The notes below the pieces were generated by a model that saw nothing but the letters and a program-made list of their open reading frames with translations, searched no databases and was not told the origin of the DNA. The translations under genes and the position numbers were made by a program. A DNA stretch of 42,137 nt, from contig NZ_LGDW01000465.1 in the NCBI RefSeq assembly GCF_001280005.1, positions 1-42,137 of the forward strand, written 5' to 3'. Below are positions 31,684 to 40,977 of this stretch, piece by piece. This DNA comes from Streptomyces sp. NRRL WC-3618 (GTDB lineage Bacteria; Actinomycetota; Actinomycetes; Streptomycetales; Streptomycetaceae). Position 1 is the first letter of the stretch, and each line of letters opens with the position of its first letter.

Positions 31684-32883
31684 GTGGAGACTCCGGGGTC
31701 GCAGTCGTCACTGCACCGAGCCAACCTGGAACGGGTCGTACGGGCCGTGCGCCTCGCCGGGTCGCTCACCCAGGCCGAGATCGCCAGGACCACCGGTCTG
31801 TCCGCGGCCACGGTGTCCAACATCGTGCGTGAGCTGAAGGACGGCGGAACGGTAGAGGTCACGCCCACCTCGGCGGGTGGCCGCAGAGCCCGTGCCGTCT
31901 CGCTGAGCGGGGACGCCGGCATTGTGATCGGCATCGATTTCGGCCATACGCACCTACGGGTCGCGCTCGGCAACCTCGCCCACCAGGTGCTCGCCGAGGA
32001 GTCCGAGCCGCTGGACGTCGACGCCTCCGCCGCGCAGGGTTTCGACCGGGCCGAAGAGCTGGTCAATCGCCTGATCGCAGCAACGGGGGTCGACCGGACA
32101 AAGATCGCCGGTGTGGGCCTGGGCGTACCGGGTCCGATCGACGGGGAGTCGGGCACGCTGGGCTCCAGCGCGATCCTGCCCGGCTGGATCGGCACCAGGC
32201 CCGGCGAGGAGATGCGCGGGCGCCTGGGCGTGCCGGTGCACGTGGACAACGACGCCAACCTCGGCGCCCTCGGTGAGCTGGTCTGGGGCAGTGGCCGGGG
32301 GGTGCGCGACCTGGCGTACATCAAGGTCGCCAGCGGGGTCGGCGCCGGGCTGGTGATCAGCGGCAAGATCTACCGGGGCCCGGGTGGCACAGCGGGAGAA
32401 ATCGGGCATATTACTCTTGATGAATCCGGCCCCGTCTGCCGTTGCGGAAACCGGGGCTGCCTGGAGACCTTCGCGGCCGCGCGTTATGTGCTGCCGCTCC
32501 TCCAGTCCAGCCACGGGACCGACCTGACCATGGAAGGAGTCGTACGGCTGGCGAGGGACGGCGACCCGGGCTGTCGTCGCGTGATCGCCGACGTCGGCCG
32601 TCACATCGGCAGTGGAGTCGCCAATCTTTGCAATCTGCTGAACCCGAGCCGGGTGGTCCTCGGCGGTGATCTCGCCGAGGCCGGTGAGCTGGTGCTCGGT
32701 CCCATAAGAGAGTCTGTCGGCCGCTATGCGATCCCCAGTGCGGCACGTCAACTGTCCGTTCTTCCAGGGGCACTTGGAGGTCGTGCGGAGGTGCTCGGAG
32801 CGCTCGCCCTCGCGTTGAGCGAAATGGGTGATTCGACCCTTTTGGACGGCACGCTGACCACAGCGACTCCTGTCTTCACCTAG
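31684..32883 (+). CDS. rok7B7: ROK-family transcriptional repressor (Rok7B7-like)
   Basis: A sugar-responsive repressor, 399 residues, GTG at 31684 with AGGAGG 7 nt upstream. N-terminal winged helix-turn-helix about 8-65 (TQAEIARTTGLSAATVSNIVRELK); ROK domain about 85-385 with GIDFGHTHLRVALGN, DNDANLGALGE and the zinc motif CRCGNRGCLE (about residue 252). It precedes xylFGH by 122 bp, as SCO6008 (rok7B7) does in S. coelicolor by my memory; that protein affects xylose use, carbon catabolite repression and antibiotic production. Its own upstream gap has an imperfect inverted repeat (31578-31604) near a TTGACG, possibly for autoregulation. Confidence 0.88.
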   Translation: METPGSQSSLHRANLERVVRAVRLAGSLTQAEIARTTGLSAATVSNIVRELKDGGTVEVTPTSAGGRRARAVSLSGDAGIVIGIDFGHTHLRVALGNLAHQVLAEESEPLDVDASAAQGFDRAEELVNRLIAATGVDRTKIAGVGLGVPGPIDGESGTLGSSAILPGWIGTRPGEEMRGRLGVPVHVDNDANLGALGELVWGSGRGVRDLAYIKVASGVGAGLVISGKIYRGPGGTAGEIGHITLDESGPVCRCGNRGCLETFAAARYVLPLLQSSHGTDLTMEGVVRLARDGDPGCRRVIADVGRHIGSGVANLCNLLNPSRVVLGGDLAEAGELVLGPIRESVGRYAIPSAARQLSVLPGALGGRAEVLGALALALSEMGDSTLLDGTLTTATPVFT

Positions 32884-32917
32884 AGAACGAACAAAGCCGT
32901 TGCCAACCCGTTAAGGA

Positions 32918-32930
32918 TTTACTTCTTGAC
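32918..32930 (+). promoter_or_regulatory. Rok7B7-type binding motif upstream of xylF
   Basis: TTTACTTCTTGAC fits the consensus TTKAMKHSTTSAV that I remember for Rok7B7 at every position. It overlaps a TTGACG that could be a -35 box and lies 75 bp before the xylF start. No good -10 is visible at the expected spacing. Confidence 0.55.
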
Positions 32931-33005
32931 GTCGCACGTGTGGCCGAGTTGACTTCCAGCCACCTCGGTCGCAGCGTTGCGGCCCTGTCAGGGAGGCACC
33001 ACCAA

Positions 33006-34112
33006 ATGAACGCCATGATGCGTAGAGTCGTGATCGGTACCACAGCGATTTCCATGGCCCTTGCCGTGGCCGCCTGTGGCAAGGCAGGCGACAACAAGGA
33101 CAACGGCGGCGGCAGCAGTAGTCCGGCTGGCGGCGACAAGACCATCGGTCTGTTGCTCCCCGACAGCGTGACCGCGCGCTACGAGAAGTTCGACAAGCCG
33201 TTCTTCGTGTCGAAGGTCAACGAGCTGTGCTCCGACTGCAAGGTCGAGTACGCGAACGCCGCCGGTGACACCTCCAAGCAGGCCCAGCAGGTCAGCAGCA
33301 TGATCACCAAGGGCGTCAAGGTGATCGTGATCAGCGCCCAGGACTCCGCGGCCATCAAGTCGTCCCTCAAGACGGCGGTCGACAAGGGCATCAAGGTCGT
33401 CGCGTACGACCGTCTGGCCCAGGGCCCGGTCTCCGCGTACGTCTCCTTCGACAACGTCAAGGTCGGTCAGCTCCAGGGTGAGGCCCTGATCGCCGCCCTC
33501 GGCGCCAAGGCGACCCCGAAGTCCAAGATCGTCATGATCAACGGTGACGACGCCGACCCGAACGCCGGTCAGTTCAAGCAGGGCGCGCACAAGGCCCTCG
33601 ACGGCAAGGTCGACATCGCCTACGAGCAGTCCGGCCTGTGGAAGGACACCGTCGCCGCGCAGAAGATGTCGGCCGCCATCACGCAGCTCGGCGCCAAGAA
33701 CATCGCGGGCGTCTACGCCGCCAACGACGGCATGGCCGGTGGTATCGCCAACACCCTGAAGGGCGCGGGCATCAGCGGTATCCCGCTGACCGGCCAGGAC
33801 GCGGAGCTCGCGGGCATCCAGCGCATCGTCGCCGGTACCCAGTCCAGCACCGTCTACAAGGCCTTCAAGCCGGAGGCCGACGCCGCCGCCCAGATCGCCG
33901 TCAACCTGCTCGAGGGCAAGAGCATCGACTCCCTCGCCACGCAGACGCTGACCAGCGGCTCCGGCGACAAGGTTCCCTCGCAGCTGCTCGTCCCGGTGTC
34001 GGTCACCAAGGCCAACATCAAGGACACGGTCGTGAAGGACAAGCTCTACACCGTCGCCGAGATCTGCGCCGGCGAGTTCGCCGCCGCCTGCAAGACCGCC
34101 GGTCTTCAGTAG
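33006..34112 (+). CDS. xylF: Xylose-binding lipoprotein XylF
   Basis: Substrate-binding protein of the xylose importer, type I periplasmic fold. 368 residues from ATG 33006 (GGGAGG upstream); ATGs at 33015 and 33018 are alternatives. Lipobox at Cys24 (AVAACGK), then a Gly/Asp/Lys-rich linker. The mature protein has IGLLLPDSVTARYEKFDKPFF, SAQDSAAIKSSL, VAYDRLAQGPVSAYVSFDN and INGDDADPNAGQFKQGA, all XylF-like. Followed by a hairpin and a long gap before xylG, so it can be made in excess over the membrane parts. Confidence 0.93.
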   Translation: MNAMMRRVVIGTTAISMALAVAACGKAGDNKDNGGGSSSPAGGDKTIGLLLPDSVTARYEKFDKPFFVSKVNELCSDCKVEYANAAGDTSKQAQQVSSMITKGVKVIVISAQDSAAIKSSLKTAVDKGIKVVAYDRLAQGPVSAYVSFDNVKVGQLQGEALIAALGAKATPKSKIVMINGDDADPNAGQFKQGAHKALDGKVDIAYEQSGLWKDTVAAQKMSAAITQLGAKNIAGVYAANDGMAGGIANTLKGAGISGIPLTGQDAELAGIQRIVAGTQSSTVYKAFKPEADAAAQIAVNLLEGKSIDSLATQTLTSGSGDKVPSQLLVPVSVTKANIKDTVVKDKLYTVAEICAGEFAAACKTAGLQ

Positions 34113-34141
34113 TCGCTCGGCACACCAGGTCCGCCGGCACA

Positions 34142-34172
34142 CCGGGTGGGCGTCCAATGGGCGCCCACCCGG
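34142..34172 (+). terminator. Intercistronic hairpin between xylF and xylG
   Basis: 11-bp perfect stem (34142-34152 with 34162-34172), extendable to 14 bp with a T-G pair. It lies 29 bp after the xylF stop in the 269-bp gap 34113-34381. Probably an attenuating terminator or an mRNA 3' stabiliser that sets the ratio of binding protein to transporter. The rest of the gap shows nothing coding. Confidence 0.6.
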
Positions 34173-34381
34173 ACCCGACCGCCAGGCGGTCCCGCCATAC
34201 CTGTCCGACGCCCGGCCCGGCCTTCATACCCCGCTGCCGGTCCGGGCGTCGGACGGAACCGTTGCCATCGGCAGCGGATGCGCGCATGTTCGTTCTGTAA
34301 ACCAGTGCCTCGCGCACACCCCTCCGCGCCTACCCCAAGCGCGGCATCCCCGCCGGTCAGGCGGCGAAGGAGATGGTTCAC

Positions 34382-35164
34382 GTGTCCGCTACGCCCGTGT
34401 TGGCGTTGCGCGGAGTCTCCAAGCGATTCGGTGCGGTCCAGGCCCTCACCGACGTTGAGCTGGAGGTTCACCCCGGAGAAGTGGTCGCCCTGGTGGGCGA
34501 CAACGGCGCAGGAAAGTCGACCCTGGTCAAGACGATCGCGGGCGTTCACCCCATCGATGAGGGCGTCATCGAGTGGGAGGGCAACCCGGTCAGCATCAAC
34601 AGGCCCCACGACGCCCAGGGACTCGGCGTCGCGACCGTCTATCAGGACCTCGCCCTGTGCGACAACCTCGATGTCGTCGGCAACCTCTACCTCGGGCGTG
34701 AACTGCTGCACCGCGGCGTCATCGACGAGGTGTCGATGGAGAAGAACGCCCGGGAACTGCTGAGCACGCTCTCCATCCGCATCCCGAGCGTGCGCATCCC
34801 GATCGCCAGCCTCTCCGGCGGTCAGCGCCAGGTCGTCGCCATCGCGCGCGCCCTGATCGGAGACCCCAAGGTCGTCATCCTCGACGAGCCCACCGCCGCC
34901 CTCGGCGTCGAGCAGACCGCCCAGGTCCTCGACCTGGTCGAACGGCTGCGCGAGCGCAACCTCGGTGTCATCCTCATCAGCCACAACATGGCCGACGTCA
35001 AGGCCGTCGCGGACACCGTCCACGTCCTGCGCCTCGGCAAGAACAACGGCTCCTTCCCCGTGAAGACCACGAGCCACGAAGAGATCATCGCCGCGATCAC
35101 CGGAGCCACGGACAACGCCGTGACCCGTCGTGCGGGGCGTCGCGACGCGGAGGCGGCAAAGTGA
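34382..35164 (+). CDS. xylG: Xylose ABC transporter ATP-binding protein XylG (single domain)
   Basis: Cytoplasmic ATPase. I chose GTG 34382 because the ribosome site AAGGAG (34367-34372) abuts the ATG at 34373 with no spacer but lies 9 nt before the GTG. 260 residues: Walker A GDNGAGKSTL, Q-loop region TVYQDLALCDNLDV, signature LSGGQRQVV, Walker B VVILDEPTAALG, switch His in LISHNMADV. Only one ATPase domain is present, whereas XylG/RbsA of E. coli have two in about 500 residues, so this one must dimerise. The stop overlaps the xylH start (GTGA). Confidence 0.92.
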   Translation: MSATPVLALRGVSKRFGAVQALTDVELEVHPGEVVALVGDNGAGKSTLVKTIAGVHPIDEGVIEWEGNPVSINRPHDAQGLGVATVYQDLALCDNLDVVGNLYLGRELLHRGVIDEVSMEKNARELLSTLSIRIPSVRIPIASLSGGQRQVVAIARALIGDPKVVILDEPTAALGVEQTAQVLDLVERLRERNLGVILISHNMADVKAVADTVHVLRLGKNNGSFPVKTTSHEEIIAAITGATDNAVTRRAGRRDAEAAK

Positions 35165-36483
35165 GTGACACGTCCAAGACCGTGAAGCCGGACCCGGGGG
35201 CGGAGCACCAGAACACGGTGGCACCCGCCGACGACCCGACCGCCGCGCCGGTGTCCGTCGTCGACCCGCGTCTGCTGATCCGTGACGAGGGCCTCAAGGG
35301 CTACGTCACCGAGTTCAAGCGCAAGATCAAGGGCGGCGAGCTGGGCTCCCTGCCGGTGGTCATCGGCCTGATCGTCATCTGGACGATCTTCCAGTTCCAG
35401 AACGACCGCTTCCTCAGCGCCGACAACCTCTCCAACATCAGCTACTACATGTCGGCCACCGGCATGCTCGCCATCGGCCTGGTGTTCGTGCTGCTGCTCG
35501 GCGAGATCGACCTCTCCGTCGGCTCGGTCAGCGGTCTCGCGTCCACGATCTTCGCCGTCTTCGTGGTCACCCACGGGATGAACGGCTGGCTGGCGCTGGT
35601 CCTGGCCGTCCTGACCGGCATCGGCATCGGCGCCCTGCAGGGCTGGTTCTTCGCCAGGATCGGCGTGCCCGCGTTCGTGGTGACGCTGGCCGGCTTCCTC
35701 GGCTGGAACGGCCTGATGCTGTGGCTGCTGGGCTCCAGCGGCACGATCAACATCCCGGCCGACGAGGGCCCGGTCAAGCTGCTCGGCCAGAGCTCCTTCT
35801 TCATGGACCAGGCCATCATCGGCGCCTACCTGCTGGCCGGCCTCGGTGTCCTGTCGATGCTCGTCGGCTCCGTCGGCGAACAGCGCCGGCGTAAGGCCGC
35901 CGGGGTGCCCTTCCGGCCCACCAGCGAGATCGCGCTGCGGGTCGGCGCGCTCGCCGTGGCGTCCTTCGCCGCCGCGGCCGTGCTGAACAACGCGTCCGGT
36001 GTGTCCAACGCCCTGGTGATCTTCCTCGCGGCGCTGGTGATCGTGGACTTCGTGCTGCGCCGTACGACGTACGGCCGCAAGGTCTTCGCGGTCGGCGGCG
36101 GCATCGAGGCGGCCCGCAGGGCCGGTATCAACGTGCCGATGGTCCGTATCACCGTCTTCGCCATCTCCGGCGGGTTCGCGGCGATCGGCGGTATGTTCTT
36201 CGCCGGTCAGACGGCGAGCGCGACACTGAACGCGGGTGGCGGCAACACGCTGATGCTCGCCATCGCGGCGGCGGTCATCGGTGGTACCAGCCTCTTCGGT
36301 GGGCGGGGCAACGTGTGGTCGGCGCTGCTGGGTATGTTGGTGATCCAGTCGATCCAGACGGGTCTGGACCTGCTCAACATGAACACGTCGATCCAGTACA
36401 TGATCACCGGTGCGGTGCTGTTGGGCGCGGTTGTTATCGACTCTGTGTCCCGGCGGAGCCAGAAGGCTGCGGGGCGCGCGTGA
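35161..36483 (+). CDS. xylH: Xylose ABC transporter permease XylH
   Basis: Inner-membrane permease of the BPD_transp_2 family, 440 residues, GTG overlapping the xylG stop. A hydrophilic N-tail of about 65 residues precedes some ten or more helices. Typical stretches: VFVLLLGEIDLSVGSVSGLAST, RIGVPAFVVTLAGFLGWNGLMLW, FAVGGGIEAARRAGINV, and AAAVIGGTSLFGGRGNVWSALLG. Length is slightly above the usual 390. Confidence 0.93.
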   Translation: MSDTSKTVKPDPGAEHQNTVAPADDPTAAPVSVVDPRLLIRDEGLKGYVTEFKRKIKGGELGSLPVVIGLIVIWTIFQFQNDRFLSADNLSNISYYMSATGMLAIGLVFVLLLGEIDLSVGSVSGLASTIFAVFVVTHGMNGWLALVLAVLTGIGIGALQGWFFARIGVPAFVVTLAGFLGWNGLMLWLLGSSGTINIPADEGPVKLLGQSSFFMDQAIIGAYLLAGLGVLSMLVGSVGEQRRRKAAGVPFRPTSEIALRVGALAVASFAAAAVLNNASGVSNALVIFLAALVIVDFVLRRTTYGRKVFAVGGGIEAARRAGINVPMVRITVFAISGGFAAIGGMFFAGQTASATLNAGGGNTLMLAIAAAVIGGTSLFGGRGNVWSALLGMLVIQSIQTGLDLLNMNTSIQYMITGAVLLGAVVIDSVSRRSQKAAGRA

Positions 36484-36540
36484 CGCGGTAGCGCCGTTGG
36501 GGTGCGGTGAGTTTGCGACTGACGGTCCGCTGTGGCTGGT

Positions 36541-36612
36541 CGCGCAGTTCCCCGCGCCCCTGAAAGGCGCCTGCGGCGGCCTTTCAGGAAGGCGTCTGCG
36601 GGGGCCTTTCAG
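36541..36612. repeat. Streptomyces intergenic repeat with hairpin and tandem 21-bp copy
   Basis: CGCGCAGTTCCCCGCGCCCC (36541-36560) is a sequence I recognise as scattered between genes in many Streptomyces genomes. It runs into CTGAAAGG (36560-36567), which pairs with CCTTTCAG (36580-36587) as a hairpin. The segment 36567-36587 is then repeated at 36592-36612 with two changes, giving a second CCTTTCAG. It may terminate xylFGH. The rest of the 310-bp gap 36484-36793 holds a TAGACT-like -10 (36740-36745) for dxs. Confidence 0.6.
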
Positions 36613-36793
36613 ACAAATGTGCCCGGTACCGTCTCGCGGTGCCGGGCGCAGGTGTGTCTTGGGGGGTGTGTTTGTTGGGTACGGCCGATGGCGTGAGGAA
36701 TGACGTGGAGGCCGGGCGTGGGGCGCGGAGGCGGAACACTAGACTCGTCCCACCCGGCGAAAGCTCGATCAGCTCTACTGCAAGGAGGCACGG

Positions 36794-38716
36794 GTGCCGC
36801 TGCTGACCCGCATCAAGGGACCGCGCGATCTTGACCGGCTCAGCCTGGAGCAGCTGGACCAGCTGGCCGAGGAGATCCGGACCTTCCTCGTCGACGCGGT
36901 CTCCAAGACCGGCGGCCACCTCGGCCCCAACCTCGGAGTCGTCGAGCTCACCATCGCGCTGCACCGGGTCTTCGAATCGCCCAAGGACAAGGTGCTGTGG
37001 GACACGGGCCACCAGTCCTACGTCCACAAGCTGCTCACCGGCCGTCAGGACTTCTCCCGGCTGAAGATGAAGGGCGGCCTGTCCGGCTACCCCTCGCAGG
37101 CCGAGTCCGAGCACGACGTCATCGAGAACTCGCACGCCTCGACGGTCCTGGGCTGGGCCGACGGCCTCGCGAAGTCCAACCAGGTACTGAACCGCGACGA
37201 CCACCACGTGGTCGCCGTCATCGGTGACGGCGCGCTCACCGGCGGGATGGCCTGGGAGGCGCTGAACAACATCGCCGACGCCAAGGACCGCCCCCTGGTC
37301 ATCGTCGTCAACGACAACGAGCGTTCGTACGCGCCCACCATCGGCGGCCTCGCCAACCACCTGGCCACCCTGCGCACGACGGACGGCTACGAGCGGTTCC
37401 TCGCCAAGGGCAAGGACCTGCTGGAGCGGACCCCGGTCGTCGGCAGACCGCTGTACGAGACCCTGCACGGCGCGAAGAAGGGGCTCAAGGACTTCATCGC
37501 CCCGCAGGGCATGTTCGAGGACCTGGGCCTCAAGTACGTCGGCCCCATCGACGGCCACGACATCGAGGCACTGGAGTCCGCGCTGGCCCGTGCCAAGCGC
37601 TTCGGCGGCCCGGTCATCGTGCACTGCCTCACGGAGAAGGGCCGCGGCTACCAGCCCGCCCTCCAGGACGAGGCCGACCGTTTCCACGGCATCGGCCCCA
37701 TCCACCCCGACACCGGTCTGCCCATCAAGGCCTCCGGCGCCGACTGGACCTCCGTCTTCGGCGACGAGATGGTCAAGCTGGGCCACGAGCGCGAGGACAT
37801 CGTCGCCATCACGGCCGCGATGCTCCAGCCCGTCGGCCTGAAGAAGTTCGCGGACGCCTTCCCGGACCGCATCTACGACGTCGGCATCGCCGAGCAGCAC
37901 GGCGCCGTCTCGGCGGCCGGGCTCGCCACCGGGGGAGTGCACCCCGTCTTCGCGGTGTACGCCACCTTCCTGAACCGGGCCTTCGACCAGGTCCTGATGG
38001 ACGTGGCGCTGCACAAGTGCGGCGTGACGTTCGTGCTCGACCGGGCCGGCGTCACCGGCACCGACGGCGCGTCCCACAACGGAATGTGGGACATGTCGAT
38101 CCTCCAGGTCGTCCCCGGCCTCCGGCTCGCCGCCCCCCGCGACGCCGACCAGGTCCGCGCCCAGCTCCGTGAGGCCGTCGAGGTCGAGGACGCGCCGACC
38201 GTCGTCCGCTTCTCCAAGGGCGCCGTCGGCCCCGCCGTACCCGCGGTGGGACGCGTCGGCGGCATGGACGTGCTGCGCGAGCCCGGCACCGACACCCCCG
38301 ACGTACTCCTCGTCTCCGTGGGCGCGCTGGCGCCCATGTGCCTCGAGATCGCCGGGCTGCTCGACCAGCAGGGCATCTCCACCACCGTCGTCGACCCGCG
38401 CTGGGTCAAGCCGGTCGACGAGGCCATGGTGCCGCTCGCCGAGCGGCACCGGGTGGTCGTCACCGTCGAGGACAACTCCCGTGTGGGCGGCGTCGGTTCG
38501 GCCGTCGCGCAGGCCCTGCGGGACGCGGGGGTCGACGTACCGCTGCGTGACTTCGGTATCCCGCCGCGCTTCCTCGACCACGCCTCCCGGGCCGAGGTCA
38601 TGGCGGAGATCGGCCTGACGGCACCGGACATCGCCCGCCAGGTCACCGGGCTGGTCTCCAGGATCGACGGACGGTTCGAGCAGGCCGAGGTCGACTCGGA
38701 GCCCGTACGGGACTGA
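36794..38716 (+). CDS. dxs: 1-deoxy-D-xylulose-5-phosphate synthase
   Basis: First enzyme of the MEP isoprenoid pathway: condenses pyruvate and glyceraldehyde-3-phosphate using thiamine diphosphate. 640 residues, GTG 36794 after AAGGAGG. Thiamine-diphosphate/Mg site GDGALTGG (about 144) to [22 protein letters not shown]; transketolase pyrimidine domain with [18 protein letters not shown] and [19 protein letters not shown]-terminal domain about 500-630. Full length and intact. Streptomyces often have two dxs copies; this position matches SCO6013 in my memory. Confidence 0.96.
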   Translation: MPLLTRIKGPRDLDRLSLEQLDQLAEEIRTFLVDAVSKTGGHLGPNLGVVELTIALHRVFESPKDKVLWDTGHQSYVHKLLTGRQDFSRLKMKGGLSGYPSQAESEHDVIENSHASTVLGWADGLAKSNQVLNRDDHHVVAVIGDGALTGGMAWEALNNIADAKDRPLVIVVNDNERSYAPTIGGLANHLATLRTTDGYERFLAKGKDLLERTPVVGRPLYETLHGAKKGLKDFIAPQGMFEDLGLKYVGPIDGHDIEALESALARAKRFGGPVIVHCLTEKGRGYQPALQDEADRFHGIGPIHPDTGLPIKASGADWTSVFGDEMVKLGHEREDIVAITAAMLQPVGLKKFADAFPDRIYDVGIAEQHGAVSAAGLATGGVHPVFAVYATFLNRAFDQVLMDVALHKCGVTFVLDRAGVTGTDGASHNGMWDMSILQVVPGLRLAAPRDADQVRAQLREAVEVEDAPTVVRFSKGAVGPAVPAVGRVGGMDVLREPGTDTPDVLLVSVGALAPMCLEIAGLLDQQGISTTVVDPRWVKPVDEAMVPLAERHRVVVTVEDNSRVGGVGSAVAQALRDAGVDVPLRDFGIPPRFLDHASRAEVMAEIGLTAPDIARQVTGLVSRIDGRFEQAEVDSEPVRD

Positions 38717-38733
38717 CCCGCTCAGCAGCCCCG

Positions 38734-38776
38734 ATGGGCCGGTTCCCCACTCTTCACGGTGGTGGGACCGGCCCAT
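38734..38776 (+). terminator. Hairpin terminator after dxs
   Basis: 10-bp perfect outer stem (38734-38743 with 38767-38776) with further G-C pairing inside, 17 bp after the dxs stop. Confidence 0.75.
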
Positions 38777-38956
38777 CAGCGTACTGCGCTCACTACTGCG
38801 CTCACCCGGGGGGCAACCCCCGGACCCCCCGGCCGGTCCCCGGAGCGACCCCGGGTGAATGTGCCCCCTATTGGAGTGAACCTCCGCGCGCCGGGGCAGG
38901 CGCACCACGCCCTCTCCCGATCATGGCCGGGACAACACAGCGTGGGAGGTACACCC

Positions 38957-40480
38957 GTGAGCAGCACCCTCTTCAGAACGAAGAAGGTCGAACAGTCCAT
39001 CCGTGACACCGAGGAACCGGAGCACGCGCTCAAGAAATCCCTGTCCGCGCTGGACCTGACGGTCTTCGGCGTCGGCGTCATCATCGGCACCGGCATCTTC
39101 GTGCTCACCGGCACGGTCGCCAAGAACAACGCGGGCCCGGCCGTCGCCCTGGCCTTCGTGGTCGCCGGGGTCGTCTGCGCCCTCGCGGCGCTCTGCTACG
39201 CCGAGTTCGCCTCCACGGTCCCGGTCGCCGGATCCGCGTACACCTTCGCGTACGCCTCCCTCGGCGAAATGCCCGCCTGGATCATCGGCTGGGACCTGGT
39301 ACTGGAGTTCGCCCTCGGTACGGCGGTGGTGGCCGTCGGCTGGTCCGGCTACATCGCCTCGCTCCTCGACAACGCGGGCTGGCATCTGCCGGAGGCGCTC
39401 AGCGGCCGGGACGGGGCCCACGGCTTCGGCTTCGACATCCTCGCCGCCGCGCTGGTCCTGGTGCTGACCGGCATCCTCGTGCTCGGCACGAAGCTCTCCG
39501 CGCGCGTCACCTCGATCGTCGTCGCCATCAAGGTGACGGTCGTCCTCGTCGTGATCATCGCGGGCGCCTTCTTCATCAACGGGGACAACTACGACCCGTT
39601 CATCCCGAAGGCGCAGGACGTGCCGGCCGGCAACAGCCTCCAGTCGCCGCTCATCCAGCTGATGTTCGGCTGGGCGCCGTCCAACTTCGGGGTGATGGGC
39701 ATCTTCACCGCGGCCTCCGTCGTGTTCTTCGCCTTCATCGGCTTCGACGTGGTGGCCACCGCCGCCGAGGAGACCAGGAACCCGCAGCGGGACATGCCCC
39801 GGGGCATCCTCGGCTCCCTCGTCATCTGCACCACCCTCTATGTCGCGGTGTCCATCGTGGTGACCGGTATGCAGCACTACACCGACCTGTCGGTGACCGC
39901 GCCCCTCGCCGACGCCTTCAAGGCCACCGGGCACCCGTGGTTCGCGGGCTTCATCAGCTTCGGCGCCGCCGTCGGCCTGACGACGGTCTGCATGATCCTG
40001 CTCCTTGGCCAGACCCGCGTCTTCTTCGCGATGAGCCGCGACGGCCTGCTGCCCCGCTTCTTCTCCCACGTCCACCCGCGGTTCAGGACCCCGCACCGGC
40101 CGACGATCCTGCTGGGCGTGATCATCGCGATCGTCGCCGGCTTCACCCCGCTGAGCGAACTCGCCGAACTGGTCAACATCGGGACGCTGTTCGCCTTCGT
40201 GGTCGTCGCGATCGGCGTGATCCTTCTGCGCAGGTCCCGCCCCGACCTGCCGCGTGCCTTCCGCACCCCGTGGGTGCCGTTCATCCCGATCCTGTCGGTG
40301 CTCGCCTCGCTCTGGCTGATGCTGAACCTGCCCGCCGAGACCTGGCTCCGGTTCGGCATCTGGATGGTGCTCGGCTTCCTCGTGTACTTCCTGTACGGCC
40401 GCTCCCACAGCCGGCTCGGACGCGAGCAGGAGGCGACGGCCGCCCAGGCGCCGAACAACCCTCCGACCGGCCCGAACTGA
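38957..40480 (+). CDS. APC-family cationic amino-acid permease
   Basis: Membrane transporter, 507 residues, GTG 38957 after GGGAGG; longer frames are Pro/Arg-rich and false. About 12 helices, starting with LTVFGVGVIIGTGIFVLTG, the consensus first helix of CAT-type APC transporters, followed by GPAVALAFVVAGVVCALAALCYAEFAS. Other family stretches: FFAFIGFDVVATAAEETRNPQRDMP and the conserved RVFFAMSRDGLLP. A hydrophilic N-tail with Lys/Glu and a C-terminal tail lie in the cytosol. Likely imports or exchanges cationic or other amino acids; substrate not determined. Monocistronic. Confidence 0.9.
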   Translation: MSSTLFRTKKVEQSIRDTEEPEHALKKSLSALDLTVFGVGVIIGTGIFVLTGTVAKNNAGPAVALAFVVAGVVCALAALCYAEFASTVPVAGSAYTFAYASLGEMPAWIIGWDLVLEFALGTAVVAVGWSGYIASLLDNAGWHLPEALSGRDGAHGFGFDILAAALVLVLTGILVLGTKLSARVTSIVVAIKVTVVLVVIIAGAFFINGDNYDPFIPKAQDVPAGNSLQSPLIQLMFGWAPSNFGVMGIFTAASVVFFAFIGFDVVATAAEETRNPQRDMPRGILGSLVICTTLYVAVSIVVTGMQHYTDLSVTAPLADAFKATGHPWFAGFISFGAAVGLTTVCMILLLGQTRVFFAMSRDGLLPRFFSHVHPRFRTPHRPTILLGVIIAIVAGFTPLSELAELVNIGTLFAFVVVAIGVILLRRSRPDLPRAFRTPWVPFIPILSVLASLWLMLNLPAETWLRFGIWMVLGFLVYFLYGRSHSRLGREQEATAAQAPNNPPTGPN

Positions 40481-40489
40481 CCACGGATT

Positions 40490-40528
40490 CCGTACGGTAC
40501 GAGGTGCTAGTCGCTGCGTACCGTACGG
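40490..40528. terminator. Bidirectional hairpin between permease and NYN-like gene
   Basis: CCGTACGGTACG (40490-40501) and its exact inverse (40517-40528), loop 15 nt. It lies 9 bp after the permease stop, and its right arm is within the last codons of the minus-strand gene. Confidence 0.65.
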
Positions 40529-40884
40529 GGCCCGGTGACCTCGGCGCCCAACTCCGCGACCCGGCGCCGCAGTTCACGATCAGCGGTGACGACAAGGACG
40601 TCCCGGTCCCCGGCCTCGGCGACCAGCTCGACCATCCGGTCGTCCCCGCTGCCGGGCGCCGACACAGCCCGTACGCCCGGCACGGAAGCCACTCCACGGG
40701 CGGCGCCCTCGACCACCAGGACGATCTCCAACGGTCCCGCGCGGCCCGGCAGTCCGCCCTCCGCGTACGCCACCAGCCGGTCCCGCAGGCGTTCGGCGGC
40801 CCCGCGCCGGTCCTGCCACCAGCCGTCGGGAACCGAGCCGACGACATTCGCGGCGTCGACGATCACAAGCAGGGGCGCGTCCAT
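40507..40884 (-). CDS. Small NYN/PIN-like domain protein, possible RNase
   Basis: 125 residues from ATG 40884; frames extending further lack coding character. Begins LLVIVDAANVVGSVPDGWWQDR, with the acidic DAAN start of PIN/NYN nucleases, and ends with SGDDRMVELVAEAG, DVLVVTADRELRRRV and GAEVTGP, giving further acidic residues at the expected strand ends. So a metal-dependent RNase fold is likely, though activity is unproven. Similar proteins are often labelled 'NTP pyrophosphohydrolase' without support. Divergent from the propeller gene across 93 bp. Confidence 0.75.
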   Translation of the reverse strand: MDAPLLVIVDAANVVGSVPDGWWQDRRGAAERLRDRLVAYAEGGLPGRAGPLEIVLVVEGAARGVASVPGVRAVSAPGSGDDRMVELVAEAGDRDVLVVTADRELRRRVAELGAEVTGPRTVRSD

Positions 40885-40965
40885 GGGGATCAGGGTCGCA
40901 CGCGGCGCCGGAACCGGAGGTACCGGATGAGGGGGCTGGGGGGCGCGGCGAAGGTAAGAGCACAC

Positions 40966-40971
40966 TAAAGT
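40966..40971 (+). promoter_or_regulatory. -10 box (TAAAGT) for a leaderless transcript
   Basis: TAAAGT ends 6 nt before the GTG at 40978, and no Shine-Dalgarno lies between. Transcription would begin at or next to the start codon. No good -35 is visible. Confidence 0.55.
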
Positions 40972-40977
40972 AGCCCA

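Noticed and set aside
36584..38908. Very long minus-strand reading frame across dxs
   Set aside because: It is the antisense shadow of the intact dxs gene, a usual effect of high GC. It has no family signature and no ribosome site.
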